Positions 33,803 to 42,494 of a stretch of 64,000 bases of DNA are shown here, one piece after another; the stretch's first letter is position 1; each line of letters starts with the position of its first letter. The translations under genes were made by a program, and so were the position numbers. The notes under the pieces are model-generated. The model made no database searches. It had not been told where the DNA came from and saw only the letters and a program-made list of their open reading frames with translations. The DNA is from MFD04716-140 sp963703125 (GTDB lineage: Bacteria > Bacteroidota > Bacteroidia > Flavobacteriales > Flavobacteriaceae): assembly GCA_963703125.1 (NCBI GenBank), contig OY969790.1:2728001-2792000 (forward strand). Reading direction: 5' to 3'.

Positions 33803-33923
33803 TTTTGTTTTTTGGACTATCGGGAATTCAAAAAATGGTGTTATTTAAATTTAGGAATTGCAAATAAATTGTATCAATTCATAAATCTATTAACAATTCA
33901 AAATGGGTTTTGATTCAATTCTC

Positions 33924-33931
33924 TATCTTTG
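33924..33931 (+). promoter_or_regulatory. -7 promoter box of the ABC exporter run
   Basis: TATCTTTG is a full match to TAnnTTTG, 14 bp before ATG 33946. It lies inside the longer in-frame alternative starting at 33910, so it favours the shorter protein. Confidence 0.55.
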
Positions 33932-33945
33932 AAGAAATTGCCTGC

Positions 33946-34881
33946 ATGAACAATATTTTGGTCACTAGAGAGGTCACCAAACAATTCGGAAAGTACACTG
34001 CCCTCGACAAAGTTTCCCTTGAAATTCCTAAAAATAGTATATACGGACTACTGGGACCAAATGGTGCCGGAAAGACGACGTTGATACGTATTATAAACCA
34101 AATTACATTTCCAGATAGTGGAGAAGTTTTTTTTGATGGTGCCCCTTTAAAACCATCCGATGTTTCAATGATAGGCTATCTGCCTGAAGAAAGAGGGCTT
34201 TACAAGAGTATGAAAGTAGGCGAACAGGTACTCTATTTGGCACAGTTGAAAGGATTGAATAAGTCTGAAGCAAAAAAACGACTTAAATATTGGTTTGAAC
34301 GTTTGGAAATTGGGGATTGGTGGCACAAAAAAGTGCAGGAACTTTCGAAAGGGATGGCACAAAAAATCCAGTTTATTGTGACCGTACTTCACGAACCAAA
34401 ACTCTTGATTTTTGATGAACCTTTTAGTGGTTTTGATCCAATTAATGCCAATCTTATAAAAGATGAGATATTAAAATTAAAGGAAAACGGGACATCGATT
34501 ATATTTTCGACGCATAGAATGGAATCTGTGGAGGAGCTATGCGAGTACATAGCTTTGATACACAGGGCCGAAAAAATTTTGGACGGCAAACTGTCAGAGA
34601 TTAAAAAAGCTTACAAGAATAACATTTTCAAAGTTGGTATTGAGATGGGCAACGTTGAAAGTTTTTCACGAGATATGAACGAGAAATTCCAAATTTCAAA
34701 TTCAAAATATGATTCAGTGGAAAAACAACTTGATTTTACCGTGCAGTTGCCTTCTAGCGACTCAAAGGAATTGTTGCTCTATTTATCCAGTAGGGGAAAT
34801 ATCAACCACTTTACCGAAACAATCCCCTCTGCCAATGACATTTTTATTCAAACTATAAAAAGTAAAGGCTCCCATGAATAA
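33946..34881 (+). CDS. ABC transporter ATP-binding protein (NatA-like)
   Basis: The 311-residue ATPase of a two-component ABC-2 exporter. Walker A GPNGAGKTTL near residue 37, signature LSKGMAQK near residue 130, Walker B LLIFDEPFSGFD near residue 150, and an H-loop STHRMESVEE near residue 185. A C-terminal domain of about 80 residues follows the ATPase core, as in NatA-type proteins. It overlaps the permease gene by 8 bp, so the two are coupled. The start at ATG 33946 is chosen from the promoter box and alignment to family N-termini. The exported substrate (ions, lipid or peptide) is not predictable. Confidence 0.92.
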   Translation: MNNILVTREVTKQFGKYTALDKVSLEIPKNSIYGLLGPNGAGKTTLIRIINQITFPDSGEVFFDGAPLKPSDVSMIGYLPEERGLYKSMKVGEQVLYLAQLKGLNKSEAKKRLKYWFERLEIGDWWHKKVQELSKGMAQKIQFIVTVLHEPKLLIFDEPFSGFDPINANLIKDEILKLKENGTSIIFSTHRMESVEELCEYIALIHRAEKILDGKLSEIKKAYKNNIFKVGIEMGNVESFSRDMNEKFQISNSKYDSVEKQLDFTVQLPSSDSKELLLYLSSRGNINHFTETIPSANDIFIQTIKSKGSHE

Positions 34882-36208
34882 ATTAAAGTTGATTATCAAA
34901 AGGGAGTATCTGGCAAAAGTGCGAAATAAATCCTTTGTGATCATGACATTTTTAAGCCCCATTTTAATGGTGGGAATGATTGTTTTAATTGCCTATTTGA
35001 CTAAAGTTAATGACAACGAACGGCATGTTATTACAGTGCTAAATGAAAGTGATTATTTTTCAAACGACTTTACCTCTACGCCCAGCACTTCATTTCTCGA
35101 GTTTACCGATATTTCATTGCAGCAGGCCAAAGACTCAACTTTAAGTTTAGGGTATTATGGACTTTTATTCATTCCGGATGAAAAAGACCTCGAAAAGGTT
35201 GCCGGCCGCTCATTTTTTTTCAGTAAAGATGCGCCAAGTAGCTCGGTATTGGACATGCTGGAGGATACTTTTCAAGATCGGCTCAGACAAAGAAGATTAC
35301 AGGACCTTGGTGTTTCGGCAGAGGATTTTGCTGCTATGGATAATAAATTTGAAATTAATACCTCAACCTTTGAAGGCCAGCAAAATTTAAAGGGAATCAA
35401 TGAAATCAAAGCTTTCATTGGTGGTGCCTTTGGGTATTTGATTATGATGTTTATCATTATTTATGGTGGTTTTGTAATGAGGAGTGTAATTGAGGAGAAA
35501 ACAAGCCGAATTATAGAGGTAATCATATCTTCGGTAAAACCCTTTCAATTGATGTTGGGAAAAATAATTGGAACTTCTTTGGCGGGCATCACCCAATTTG
35601 CAATATGGACCATTTCAGGGCTATTGCTTATGTTGGTGGCATTCGCCATTTTTGATATTGATCCTGCCGTCCTGACAGCTGGCGAATCCATGGGTTCAGG
35701 AATGGGTATGGCATCACCAATTCCTAATCCTGACCAGACAATGCAATTATATGCCCAAGAATTATTTGAAATTCCATGGCTCATGTTAATTTGCTTTTTT
35801 GTGGTTTACTTCGTTCTAGGTTATCTTATATATAGTTCAATATATGCGGCTATCGGCGCGGCTGTTGACAATGAAACTGACACGCAACAATTTATTTTCC
35901 CAATTATATTGCCACTTATGTTGGCAATTTATGTTGGTTTCTTTTCAGTATTTAATAATCCGCATGGACCCATTGCAGTGGGTTTTTCGCTGTTTCCCCT
36001 CACTTCACCTATAGTAATGCTAATGAGGCTGCCCGGCGGTATTGGTGAAGGAGGTGTTCCCATTTGGCAACTGGCAACTTCAATCTTTTTGTTAATCGTT
36101 ACCTTTATTGGAATAGTTTGGTTGGCTGCCAAGATCTATCGTGTCGGCATTTTAATGTATGGTAAAAAACCTAGCTACAAAGAGCTTTTTAAATGGTTAA
36201 AATATTAA
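34874..36208 (+). CDS. ABC-2 type transporter permease (NatB-like)
   Basis: A 444-residue permease: an N-terminal membrane helix (SFVIMTFLSPILMVGMIVLI), a large extracytoplasmic domain (about residues 45-165) and then five to six membrane helices. The segment SVIEEKTSRIIEVIISSVKPFQLMLGK near residue 200 is typical of ABC2_membrane_3/NatB proteins. It overlaps the preceding ATPase gene by 8 bp and ends close to the MscS channel gene. Together the two proteins should form an exporter; related pairs have been linked to sodium export, which is weak evidence for this case. Confidence 0.9.
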   Translation: MNKLKLIIKREYLAKVRNKSFVIMTFLSPILMVGMIVLIAYLTKVNDNERHVITVLNESDYFSNDFTSTPSTSFLEFTDISLQQAKDSTLSLGYYGLLFIPDEKDLEKVAGRSFFFSKDAPSSSVLDMLEDTFQDRLRQRRLQDLGVSAEDFAAMDNKFEINTSTFEGQQNLKGINEIKAFIGGAFGYLIMMFIIIYGGFVMRSVIEEKTSRIIEVIISSVKPFQLMLGKIIGTSLAGITQFAIWTISGLLLMLVAFAIFDIDPAVLTAGESMGSGMGMASPIPNPDQTMQLYAQELFEIPWLMLICFFVVYFVLGYLIYSSIYAAIGAAVDNETDTQQFIFPIILPLMLAIYVGFFSVFNNPHGPIAVGFSLFPLTSPIVMLMRLPGGIGEGGVPIWQLATSIFLLIVTFIGIVWLAAKIYRVGILMYGKKPSYKELFKWLKY

Positions 36209-36213
36209 TCATT

Positions 36214-37155
36214 ATGCAAGAAGGAAAGGAAAAAGTCAAGGAAATTATTGAACAGGATATTTTGGGCACCATCAAGGACTTCCTGGATTTAGGAATTAAA
36301 TTCGGAAAGGGAGAGAATACAATTGATATTACCATTGGTCTTCTTCTGTTGCTGGCAATCGCTTTTGTATTGACCAGTTTCATTTTAAAATGGTTGAGGC
36401 AATTATTTACGCGTAAAATGGAGTCTGATGACAAACTAAAGTTCATCAGCATCTTTAAATTTATCAAATACGTAGTTTATCTTGTAGTGATTTTATTTAC
36501 TATGAGTGCTGCAGGTATTAATATAACTTTGCTCATAACAGCTTCCGCGGCATTATTTGTAGGATTAGGGCTTGCTCTACAGGAATTGTTTCAGGATATA
36601 ATTGGTGGTATATATATAATTATGGATAAATCGCTGCACGTCGGCGATATTATTGAAATAGATGATAGAGTGGCCAAGGTATATGATATTAAGCTTAGGA
36701 CTACCCGAGCTATAACTAGGGATGATAAAATTATTATTATCCCCAATCACAAATTCATAAGCGATATTATTTATAACTATACCCAAAATCATAAAACAAC
36801 ACGTGAATCGGTAAAAGTTGGGGTTGCATATGGAAGTGATGTGAAATTGGTAACCAAGATTCTGGAAGAAATAGCAATGGCTCAAAGAGGTGTTATAAAA
36901 AATCCCAAACCCTTTGTTCTATTTGATGATTTTGGAGATTCTGCGCTAATGTTCTCGGTAAATTTCCATATTGCGGATAGCTTTGGTGACCCGCGAATAA
37001 AAAGTGAGATGAGATATAAAATTGATTCCGCGTTCAGGGATAAGAATATTACCATACCATTTCCTCAGAGAGATGTGCATGTATATCAACAAAAACCGTT
37101 CGAACATAGTAGAGTGGATAATACTGCACCAGAATGGGGATTGGGAAAAGATTAG
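36214..37155 (+). CDS. Small-conductance mechanosensitive channel (MscS family)
   Basis: A 313-residue MscS-type channel that opens under membrane tension to release solutes. There are three membrane helices (about 45-65, 85-110, 115-140); the pore-lining TM3 is ASAALFVGLGLALQELFQDI, followed by the beta domain with GGIYIIMDKSLHVGDIIEI and TRAITRDDKIIIIPNHKF. ATG 36214 is chosen because it avoids overlap with the permease; an in-frame ATG at 36193 would overlap by 16 bp. It belongs to the same co-directional run as the ABC exporter, suggesting an envelope or osmotic stress theme. Confidence 0.92.
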   Translation: MQEGKEKVKEIIEQDILGTIKDFLDLGIKFGKGENTIDITIGLLLLLAIAFVLTSFILKWLRQLFTRKMESDDKLKFISIFKFIKYVVYLVVILFTMSAAGINITLLITASAALFVGLGLALQELFQDIIGGIYIIMDKSLHVGDIIEIDDRVAKVYDIKLRTTRAITRDDKIIIIPNHKFISDIIYNYTQNHKTTRESVKVGVAYGSDVKLVTKILEEIAMAQRGVIKNPKPFVLFDDFGDSALMFSVNFHIADSFGDPRIKSEMRYKIDSAFRDKNITIPFPQRDVHVYQQKPFEHSRVDNTAPEWGLGKD

Positions 37156-38018
37156 TTTTTGCTCATTTTATTTTGGTCTTTTTATTAAGCCTAGGATGTT
37201 TTGCACAAACACCTGATGTTTTTAGGTTAGAATATATGTTGATGCCAAGAAATGAAGCTAAGGCTAAATTATCGAGAATTAAGTTGGTAACAAATGTGCC
37301 CATAAAGGTTAGGGATTCCGATAATATCGTAATAGGAGGGGAATACAATTCATTGGCCTACGATTTGCAACGGGAAGACGCCCCAATAAATGAAAAAGGA
37401 ATTAATTATTTTCATATAGTTGACTTAAACTTGGCTTATGTACATAGGTATGATCAAGATTGGCGTTTGGTTGGTGTTTTGACTCCCCGGCTTTCATCAA
37501 CATTGACCAACCCAATTGAAAATGGCGATTTATCCATTAATGCAACAATAGGGGCATTTAAGGACAAGCAGAATATTGATAAACCCATGAGGTTGGTATT
37601 GGGAATTGCGTATAATTCCACGGTTGCATTGAGAATTCCTTTACCAATTATATATTATGAGAAAAGGTTTCACCCAAATTGGACCTATGTTGTAGGTGCT
37701 CCCAAGACAGGCATGAAGTTTCATATGAAAGACCAACACATTATCCAGACTGAGTTTATTTTGGATGGTTATTATGTGAATCTACAAAATGGAACCGTAA
37801 TTCCAGACGGGGGTTTTGCTTCCTCAATTTCTTCTTCGGCAGCTCTGGTCACCTTAGGGTATTCCTATAATATTACCAAGGTAATGTCAGTTTATGGTTT
37901 TATGGGCCATACCTTATTTCAAAATGGTGTTTTGAGGAATAGTGATAGAGAAGATATTTTTACATTGAATGATGAACCAAGCTTCTATTTTAGAACGGGG
38001 TTCAGAATAGGACTTTAA
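37134..38018 (+). CDS. DUF6268 family outer-membrane beta-barrel protein
   Basis: A 294-residue exported protein with signal peptide RLVFAHFILVFLLSLGCFAQ followed by repeated amphipathic strands and a C-terminal FYFRTGFRIGL strand typical of outer-membrane barrels. The pattern (LEYMLMPRNEAKAKLSRIKL, VALRIPLPIIYYEKRFHPNW) fits the DUF6268 family of Bacteroidota. The start overlaps the end of the MscS gene by 22 bp, indicating coupling. Function is unknown. It directly precedes the sigma-54 activator gene. Confidence 0.82.
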   Translation: MGIGKRLVFAHFILVFLLSLGCFAQTPDVFRLEYMLMPRNEAKAKLSRIKLVTNVPIKVRDSDNIVIGGEYNSLAYDLQREDAPINEKGINYFHIVDLNLAYVHRYDQDWRLVGVLTPRLSSTLTNPIENGDLSINATIGAFKDKQNIDKPMRLVLGIAYNSTVALRIPLPIIYYEKRFHPNWTYVVGAPKTGMKFHMKDQHIIQTEFILDGYYVNLQNGTVIPDGGFASSISSSAALVTLGYSYNITKVMSVYGFMGHTLFQNGVLRNSDREDIFTLNDEPSFYFRTGFRIGL

Positions 38019-38030
38019 AAATAACAGGTT

Positions 38031-39194
38031 ATGCCTAAAATATTAGTAATAGAAGATGAATCTGCGATTCGGCGAGTATTGGTTAAAATACTCTCTGAAG
38101 AAAATGATACTTATGACGTGGAAGAATCTGAGGATGGATTGAAAGGTCTTGAGAACGTAAAAAACAATGACTACGATTTGGTGCTTTGTGATATTAAAAT
38201 GCCAAAAATGGATGGCGTAGAGGTATTGATCGCAGCCAGAAAAATAAAGCCAGAAATTCCTTTTATCATGATTTCGGGTCATGGTGATTTGGATACTGCG
38301 GTGAACACAATGCGCCTAGGGGCTTTTGATTATATTTCCAAACCTCCCGACCTTAATCGTTTATTGACCACGGTTAGGAATGCGCTTGACAGAAAAGAAT
38401 TAGTGGTTGAGAACAAGATTCTTAAAAAGAAAGTGAGTAAGAATTATGAAATGATCGGTGAAAGCAAGGAAATTACCGCCATCAAAGACATGATTGAAAA
38501 AGTAGCCCCAACTGATGCAAGAGTACTCATAACAGGTTCCAACGGTACGGGTAAAGAATTGGTTGCACATTGGATTCATGAAAAAAGCCAACGTAGTACT
38601 TTTCCATTTATTGAGGTCAACTGTGCCGCAATTCCTTCGGAATTGATTGAAAGTGAATTGTTCGGCCATGTAAAAGGTGCTTTTACATCCGCGGTGCGGG
38701 ATCGTGCAGGTAAATTTGAAGCTGCAAATAAGGGCACCATATTTTTGGATGAGATAGGGGATATGAGCCTATCAGCTCAAGCAAAAGTACTTCGGGCCTT
38801 GCAAGAAAATAAGGTTTCAAGGGTCGGCACCGATAAGGATATAAGTGTAGATGTAAGGGTGGTGGCTGCAACCAATAAAAATCTTAAAAAAGAAATTGAG
38901 GAAGGAAGGTTCAGGGAAGATTTATACCATAGACTGGCCGTTATTTTGATTCAAGTCCCAGCACTTAATGATCGAAGGAATGATATTCCTTTGTTGATTG
39001 CACATTTTGCGGATAAGGTAGCTTCTGAGCAAGGTAACTCACCAAAAATATTCTCTAAAAAAGCAATTGATCTGCTGAAAAGTTATGACTGGACCGGAAA
39101 TATTAGAGAGTTGCGAAATGTGGTAGAGAGACTTGTTATTTTGGGTGGTAAAGAAGTATCAGAGTCTGATGTAGAATTGTTTGCCAGCAAATAA
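38031..39194 (+). CDS. Sigma-54-dependent response regulator without a DNA-binding domain
   Basis: A 387-residue NtrC-family activator. The receiver domain (1-125) has the phospho-acceptor Asp in LVLCDIKMPKMDG near residue 54 and a conserved Lys in YISKP near residue 104. The AAA+ domain (about 140-365) has Walker A GSNGTGKE, the sigma-54-contacting GAFTSA loop near residue 220, and Walker B IFLDEIGDM. The protein stops at VSESDVELFASK, just after the AAA+ lid, so the usual Fis-type helix-turn-helix is missing. It may act from solution or through a partner. It is the last gene of the exporter-MscS-barrel run; no histidine kinase is adjacent. Confidence 0.93.
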   Translation: MPKILVIEDESAIRRVLVKILSEENDTYDVEESEDGLKGLENVKNNDYDLVLCDIKMPKMDGVEVLIAARKIKPEIPFIMISGHGDLDTAVNTMRLGAFDYISKPPDLNRLLTTVRNALDRKELVVENKILKKKVSKNYEMIGESKEITAIKDMIEKVAPTDARVLITGSNGTGKELVAHWIHEKSQRSTFPFIEVNCAAIPSELIESELFGHVKGAFTSAVRDRAGKFEAANKGTIFLDEIGDMSLSAQAKVLRALQENKVSRVGTDKDISVDVRVVAATNKNLKKEIEEGRFREDLYHRLAVILIQVPALNDRRNDIPLLIAHFADKVASEQGNSPKIFSKKAIDLLKSYDWTGNIRELRNVVERLVILGGKEVSESDVELFASK

Positions 39195-39242
39195 GGGAAT
39201 TCATAAAAACCTATTCTTTCATAAATAGGCTACCTTCTTTAA

Positions 39243-39932
39243 CTATTGAATACAATCCCCCAATTTATTTAAGGCGGCGGCAGTTATCACTTTGGTTCTG
39301 AGATTGTAATATTTTTTGCCTTGGGTCAGGTTTGGTTTTAATAACTCTGCCTCACAATGGTCAAAGACTCTGGTGGCGTAAGCGCGTGCCTCTTTGCAAT
39401 CTACGCTCCTGACTATTTGATCAAGTGAAGCTTCGTACTTTTTTAAGGATTCATCTATCCTTTCATAAAGTACAATGGGTTCAGGAATTTTCTGCGCAAG
39501 TTCGGAGTTAGTTGACTCAAGGGTATTCATTGCCAAAACGTTGGCAGAAAAAGAACTTTCGTGCATTTCATGATTTTCCAATGCTTCCAAACTCCCCAGA
39601 GTATTTTCCAGAGCGCGATTTAATAAGATTCTAGAAGCACCTATAGACATGGCTTTTGTGGCCATTTTCAAATTTTGCAATCCCTCTTCTATTATTAAAG
39701 TTGCATCTTTGCAGCCACAGTCGGTAAATTGATTTTTTGATTTTTCAATGGCATTTAAAGCCTTGTAGGCAAAGAATTTTGCTTTATTAAGGTCGCTCTC
39801 TTCAAGGGCTCTTTCGGTTTGTGTTTTTACGAAACCAATGTTCGACCCTGCATATTCACACGCCTTATTTTTCTTAAAGGAAGAAAATAGAACTATTGTA
39901 AGTATTCCAATTGTAAAGTAGACTTTCTTCAT
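39243..39932 (-). CDS. Hypothetical exported helical protein
   Basis: A 229-residue protein with an N-terminal hydrophobic export signal (MKKVYFTIGILTIVLFSSF) and a fully helical remainder. Four cysteines lie in it (KACEYAG, DCGCKDA, VDCKEAR, DHCEAE), suggesting periplasmic disulfides. Two similar helical segments, ESDLNKAKFFAYKALNAIE and KEARAYATRVFDHCEAELL, look like TPR-type helices. I do not recognise a named domain. It is convergent with the sigma-54 regulator gene and appears monocistronic. Confidence 0.7.
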   Translation of the reverse strand: MKKVYFTIGILTIVLFSSFKKNKACEYAGSNIGFVKTQTERALEESDLNKAKFFAYKALNAIEKSKNQFTDCGCKDATLIIEEGLQNLKMATKAMSIGASRILLNRALENTLGSLEALENHEMHESSFSANVLAMNTLESTNSELAQKIPEPIVLYERIDESLKKYEASLDQIVRSVDCKEARAYATRVFDHCEAELLKPNLTQGKKYYNLRTKVITAAALNKLGDCIQ

Positions 39933-40126
39933 AACAAAAACGAATTGGTAAAATTTGGGAAAATTACAGGGTAAAATTACATTAGCTCAGGATCTCGGGC
40001 ATCATTTTTTCGATGGAATGAAGGTCTACCAATGTAAATTGGATGAACAGGAAATTAACGATGTTAAACGGTTAATTTTTTTAACAGTTTCAGCATTTCA
40101 ACGATAAAAAATTCTATATTCAGCAC

Positions 40127-41011
40127 ATGAAAAACCTCGATTTAGCATCATTTAAGGTCGATAAGGACATAAAATTGGCAGATATACCAACTTTGATGGA
40201 TTTTGGCACTTCCGAGAAACACCTCCGAAAAGATTTAAGTAAAATTCGGGTAGAGTTGGGTGAATTTCAGGACATGCTCTACGCTCATGGTAAATATAGT
40301 GTGCTTGTTTGTTTACAGGGAATGGACACGGCAGGTAAGGACAGCCTTATTCGGGAAGTTTTTAAAGATTTCAATGTTAGGGGGGTTGAAGTATATAGTT
40401 TTAAGGTTCCCACCGAACTTGAGTTGAAGCATGACTACCTCTGGAGGCATTATATTGCGCTGCCTGCCAAAGGTAAATTTGGTGTTTTTAATAGAACACA
40501 CTATGAAAATGTATTGGTAACGCGCGTTCATCCTGAATATATTATGGCAGAAAATATTCCGGGGGTACATGGTGTCTCGGATATTGATCAGCCTTTTTGG
40601 GACCAAAGATTTGAACAAATAAATAATTTCGAGCGTCATTTATTTGAAAATGGGACCATAATATTTAAGTTTTTCCTTCATCTTTCAAAAGAAGAACAAC
40701 GTCAGCGCTTGTTGCGTAGATTGGAACTTAAGAGAAAGAATTGGAAATTTTCTCCTGGTGACTTGAAAGAAAGGCTCCTGTGGCCCAAGTATCAAGAGTG
40801 CTATGAGGAAGCCATAAACAGGACCTCAAAACCACATGCCCCATGGTTTGTAATACCCGCTGACAATAAGAAAGGAGCCAGACTAATTGTTGCTTCCATT
40901 TTATTGGAAGAATTAAGTAAATATACAGATATAAAAGAGCCTGAATTAGAGGATAAAATAAAAGTCAATTTGGATTTGTACAAGAATCAATTGGAAAAGG
41001 AAAAAGAATGA
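40127..41011 (+). CDS. Polyphosphate kinase 2 family protein
   Basis: A 294-residue PPK2 enzyme that transfers phosphate between polyphosphate and nucleotides. Walker A reads GMDTAGKDSLIRE near residue 64, with Walker B-type GVFNRTHYENVLVTRVHPE near residue 120 and the lid segment RLELKRKNWKFSPGDLKER near residue 200. The domain fills the whole protein, a one-domain PPK2; the nucleotide preference (ADP, GDP or AMP) cannot be told by eye. It overlaps the following M28 peptidase gene by 4 bp (ATGA), so they are co-translated. Confidence 0.92.
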   Translation: MKNLDLASFKVDKDIKLADIPTLMDFGTSEKHLRKDLSKIRVELGEFQDMLYAHGKYSVLVCLQGMDTAGKDSLIREVFKDFNVRGVEVYSFKVPTELELKHDYLWRHYIALPAKGKFGVFNRTHYENVLVTRVHPEYIMAENIPGVHGVSDIDQPFWDQRFEQINNFERHLFENGTIIFKFFLHLSKEEQRQRLLRRLELKRKNWKFSPGDLKERLLWPKYQECYEEAINRTSKPHAPWFVIPADNKKGARLIVASILLEELSKYTDIKEPELEDKIKVNLDLYKNQLEKEKE

Positions 41012-42388
41012 AAAATTTATGCATTGTATTGATTTTTGTATTAAGTCAAACCTTTGGACAGGTTGAGGACGAAAATCAAATTAAAATGATTTACGAGTCC
41101 GCCCTCTCAAACGGGAAGGCTTATAATTGGCTGAATTATCTGTCCAATCAAATAGGAGGAAGACTTTCCGGATCTGTGCAGGCCCAGCAGGCGGTCGACT
41201 ATACAAAATTACAATTGGATTCTTTGGGTTTGGAACTGGGTATGGTTGCAGAGCGTAAAGGTACCAAAATGGGTTCGGGGAGCACCGGAGTATGCCTATA
41301 TTGAAACATCACCTGGAATGACCAATACTGTACCAATAAGTGCGCTGGGTGGATCGGTGGAGACACCCCTGGGAGGAATAAAAGCAGGTGTTGTTGAGGT
41401 TAAGGGAATTGAACAGTTGAAACTATTAGGTAAAGAGAAAATTTCTGGGAAAATTGTATTCTTCAACAAACCAATGGACCCAAATTTAATTGATACTTTT
41501 CAGGCATATTCAAATGCTGTGAACCAACGCTATTCAGGTGCCGAGGAAGCCATAAAATATGGTGCGGTCGCAGTAATCGTGCGATCCTTAAACTTGCGTT
41601 TGGATGATTATCCGCATACAGGGTCCATGAGTTATGGTGATTTGCCCGATTCTCAAAGAATACCCGCGGCGTCCATTAGTACCAATGCAGCCAATCTTTT
41701 AAGTGCCACGCTGACCTTGAATCCTTCGACCCAATTCTATTTTAAACAAAATTGTAAAGTTTTGGAAGATGTAGAATCCTTTAACGTCATTGGCGAAATT
41801 AAAGGAAGTACCCATCCAAATGAAATTATGGTAATAGGTGGTCATTTGGATTCTTGGGATTTGGGTGATGGATCTCACGATGATGGTGCAGGCTGTGTAC
41901 AAAGTATGGAAGTATTAAGGCTACTAAAAATTACAGGCTATAAACCGCGGCGTACAATTCGAGTGGTTTTATTTATGAATGAGGAAAACGGGCTCAAAGG
42001 CGGTACAAAATATGCCGAGGATGCCAAAAGTAAGAATGAGAACCACGTTTTTGCTCTGGAGAGCGATTCGGGCGGATTTTCTCCGAGAGGTTTTTCATTT
42101 GATTGTTCTCCAGAAAACATTGACAGGGCCAAAAGTTGGAAATCATTGTTTGAGCCTTATTTGGTTCATGTTTTTGCAAAAGGATATAGCGGAGCGGATA
42201 TAGGACCTCTTAAAAATAAGGACAATGTTTTGGTGGGATTGATGCCAGATTCTCAAAGGTATTTTGACTATCACCATGCTGAGAATGATAAATTCGAAAA
42301 TGTAAATAAACGCGAACTAGAGCTGGGAGCCGCGGCCATGACAAGTTTGGTTTATCTATTTGACAAATATGGAATCATTTTGAACTAG
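41008..42388 (+). pseudogene. M28 family zinc metallopeptidase, frameshifted
   Basis: Two frames form one exported peptidase. The first starts with signal MKNLCIVLIFVLSQTFGQ and reads to LDSLGLEL before drifting out of frame; the second starts near 41237 and runs to 42388. Removing one G from GGG at 41238-41240 gives GLELVWLQSVKVPKWVRG and a protein of about 460 residues. The second part holds a PA-like domain and the zinc site: GGHLDSWD (His and Asp), DDGAG, NEENGLKGG (Glu pair) and YHHAEND. M28 enzymes with this design are aminopeptidases or carboxypeptidases of the envelope. It overlaps ppk2 by 4 bp. The lesion may be a sequencing error. Confidence 0.85.
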
Positions 42389-42464
42389 AATTTTGAATTG
42401 ACCACGTTATAACTTTCATTGTTCTAAAAGTAATTTCCTCGACTGTCTCTTTAAGATATTTTAG

Positions 42465-42472
42465 TAACTTTG
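42465..42472 (+). promoter_or_regulatory. -7 promoter box of the cyclophilin-FKBP gene
   Basis: TAACTTTG matches TAnnTTTG and lies 22 bp before the ATG at 42495, a normal leader length. No clear -33 TTG at 17-23 bp. Confidence 0.5.
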
Positions 42473-42494
42473 CCGCTCATTAAAAAATAGAGAT

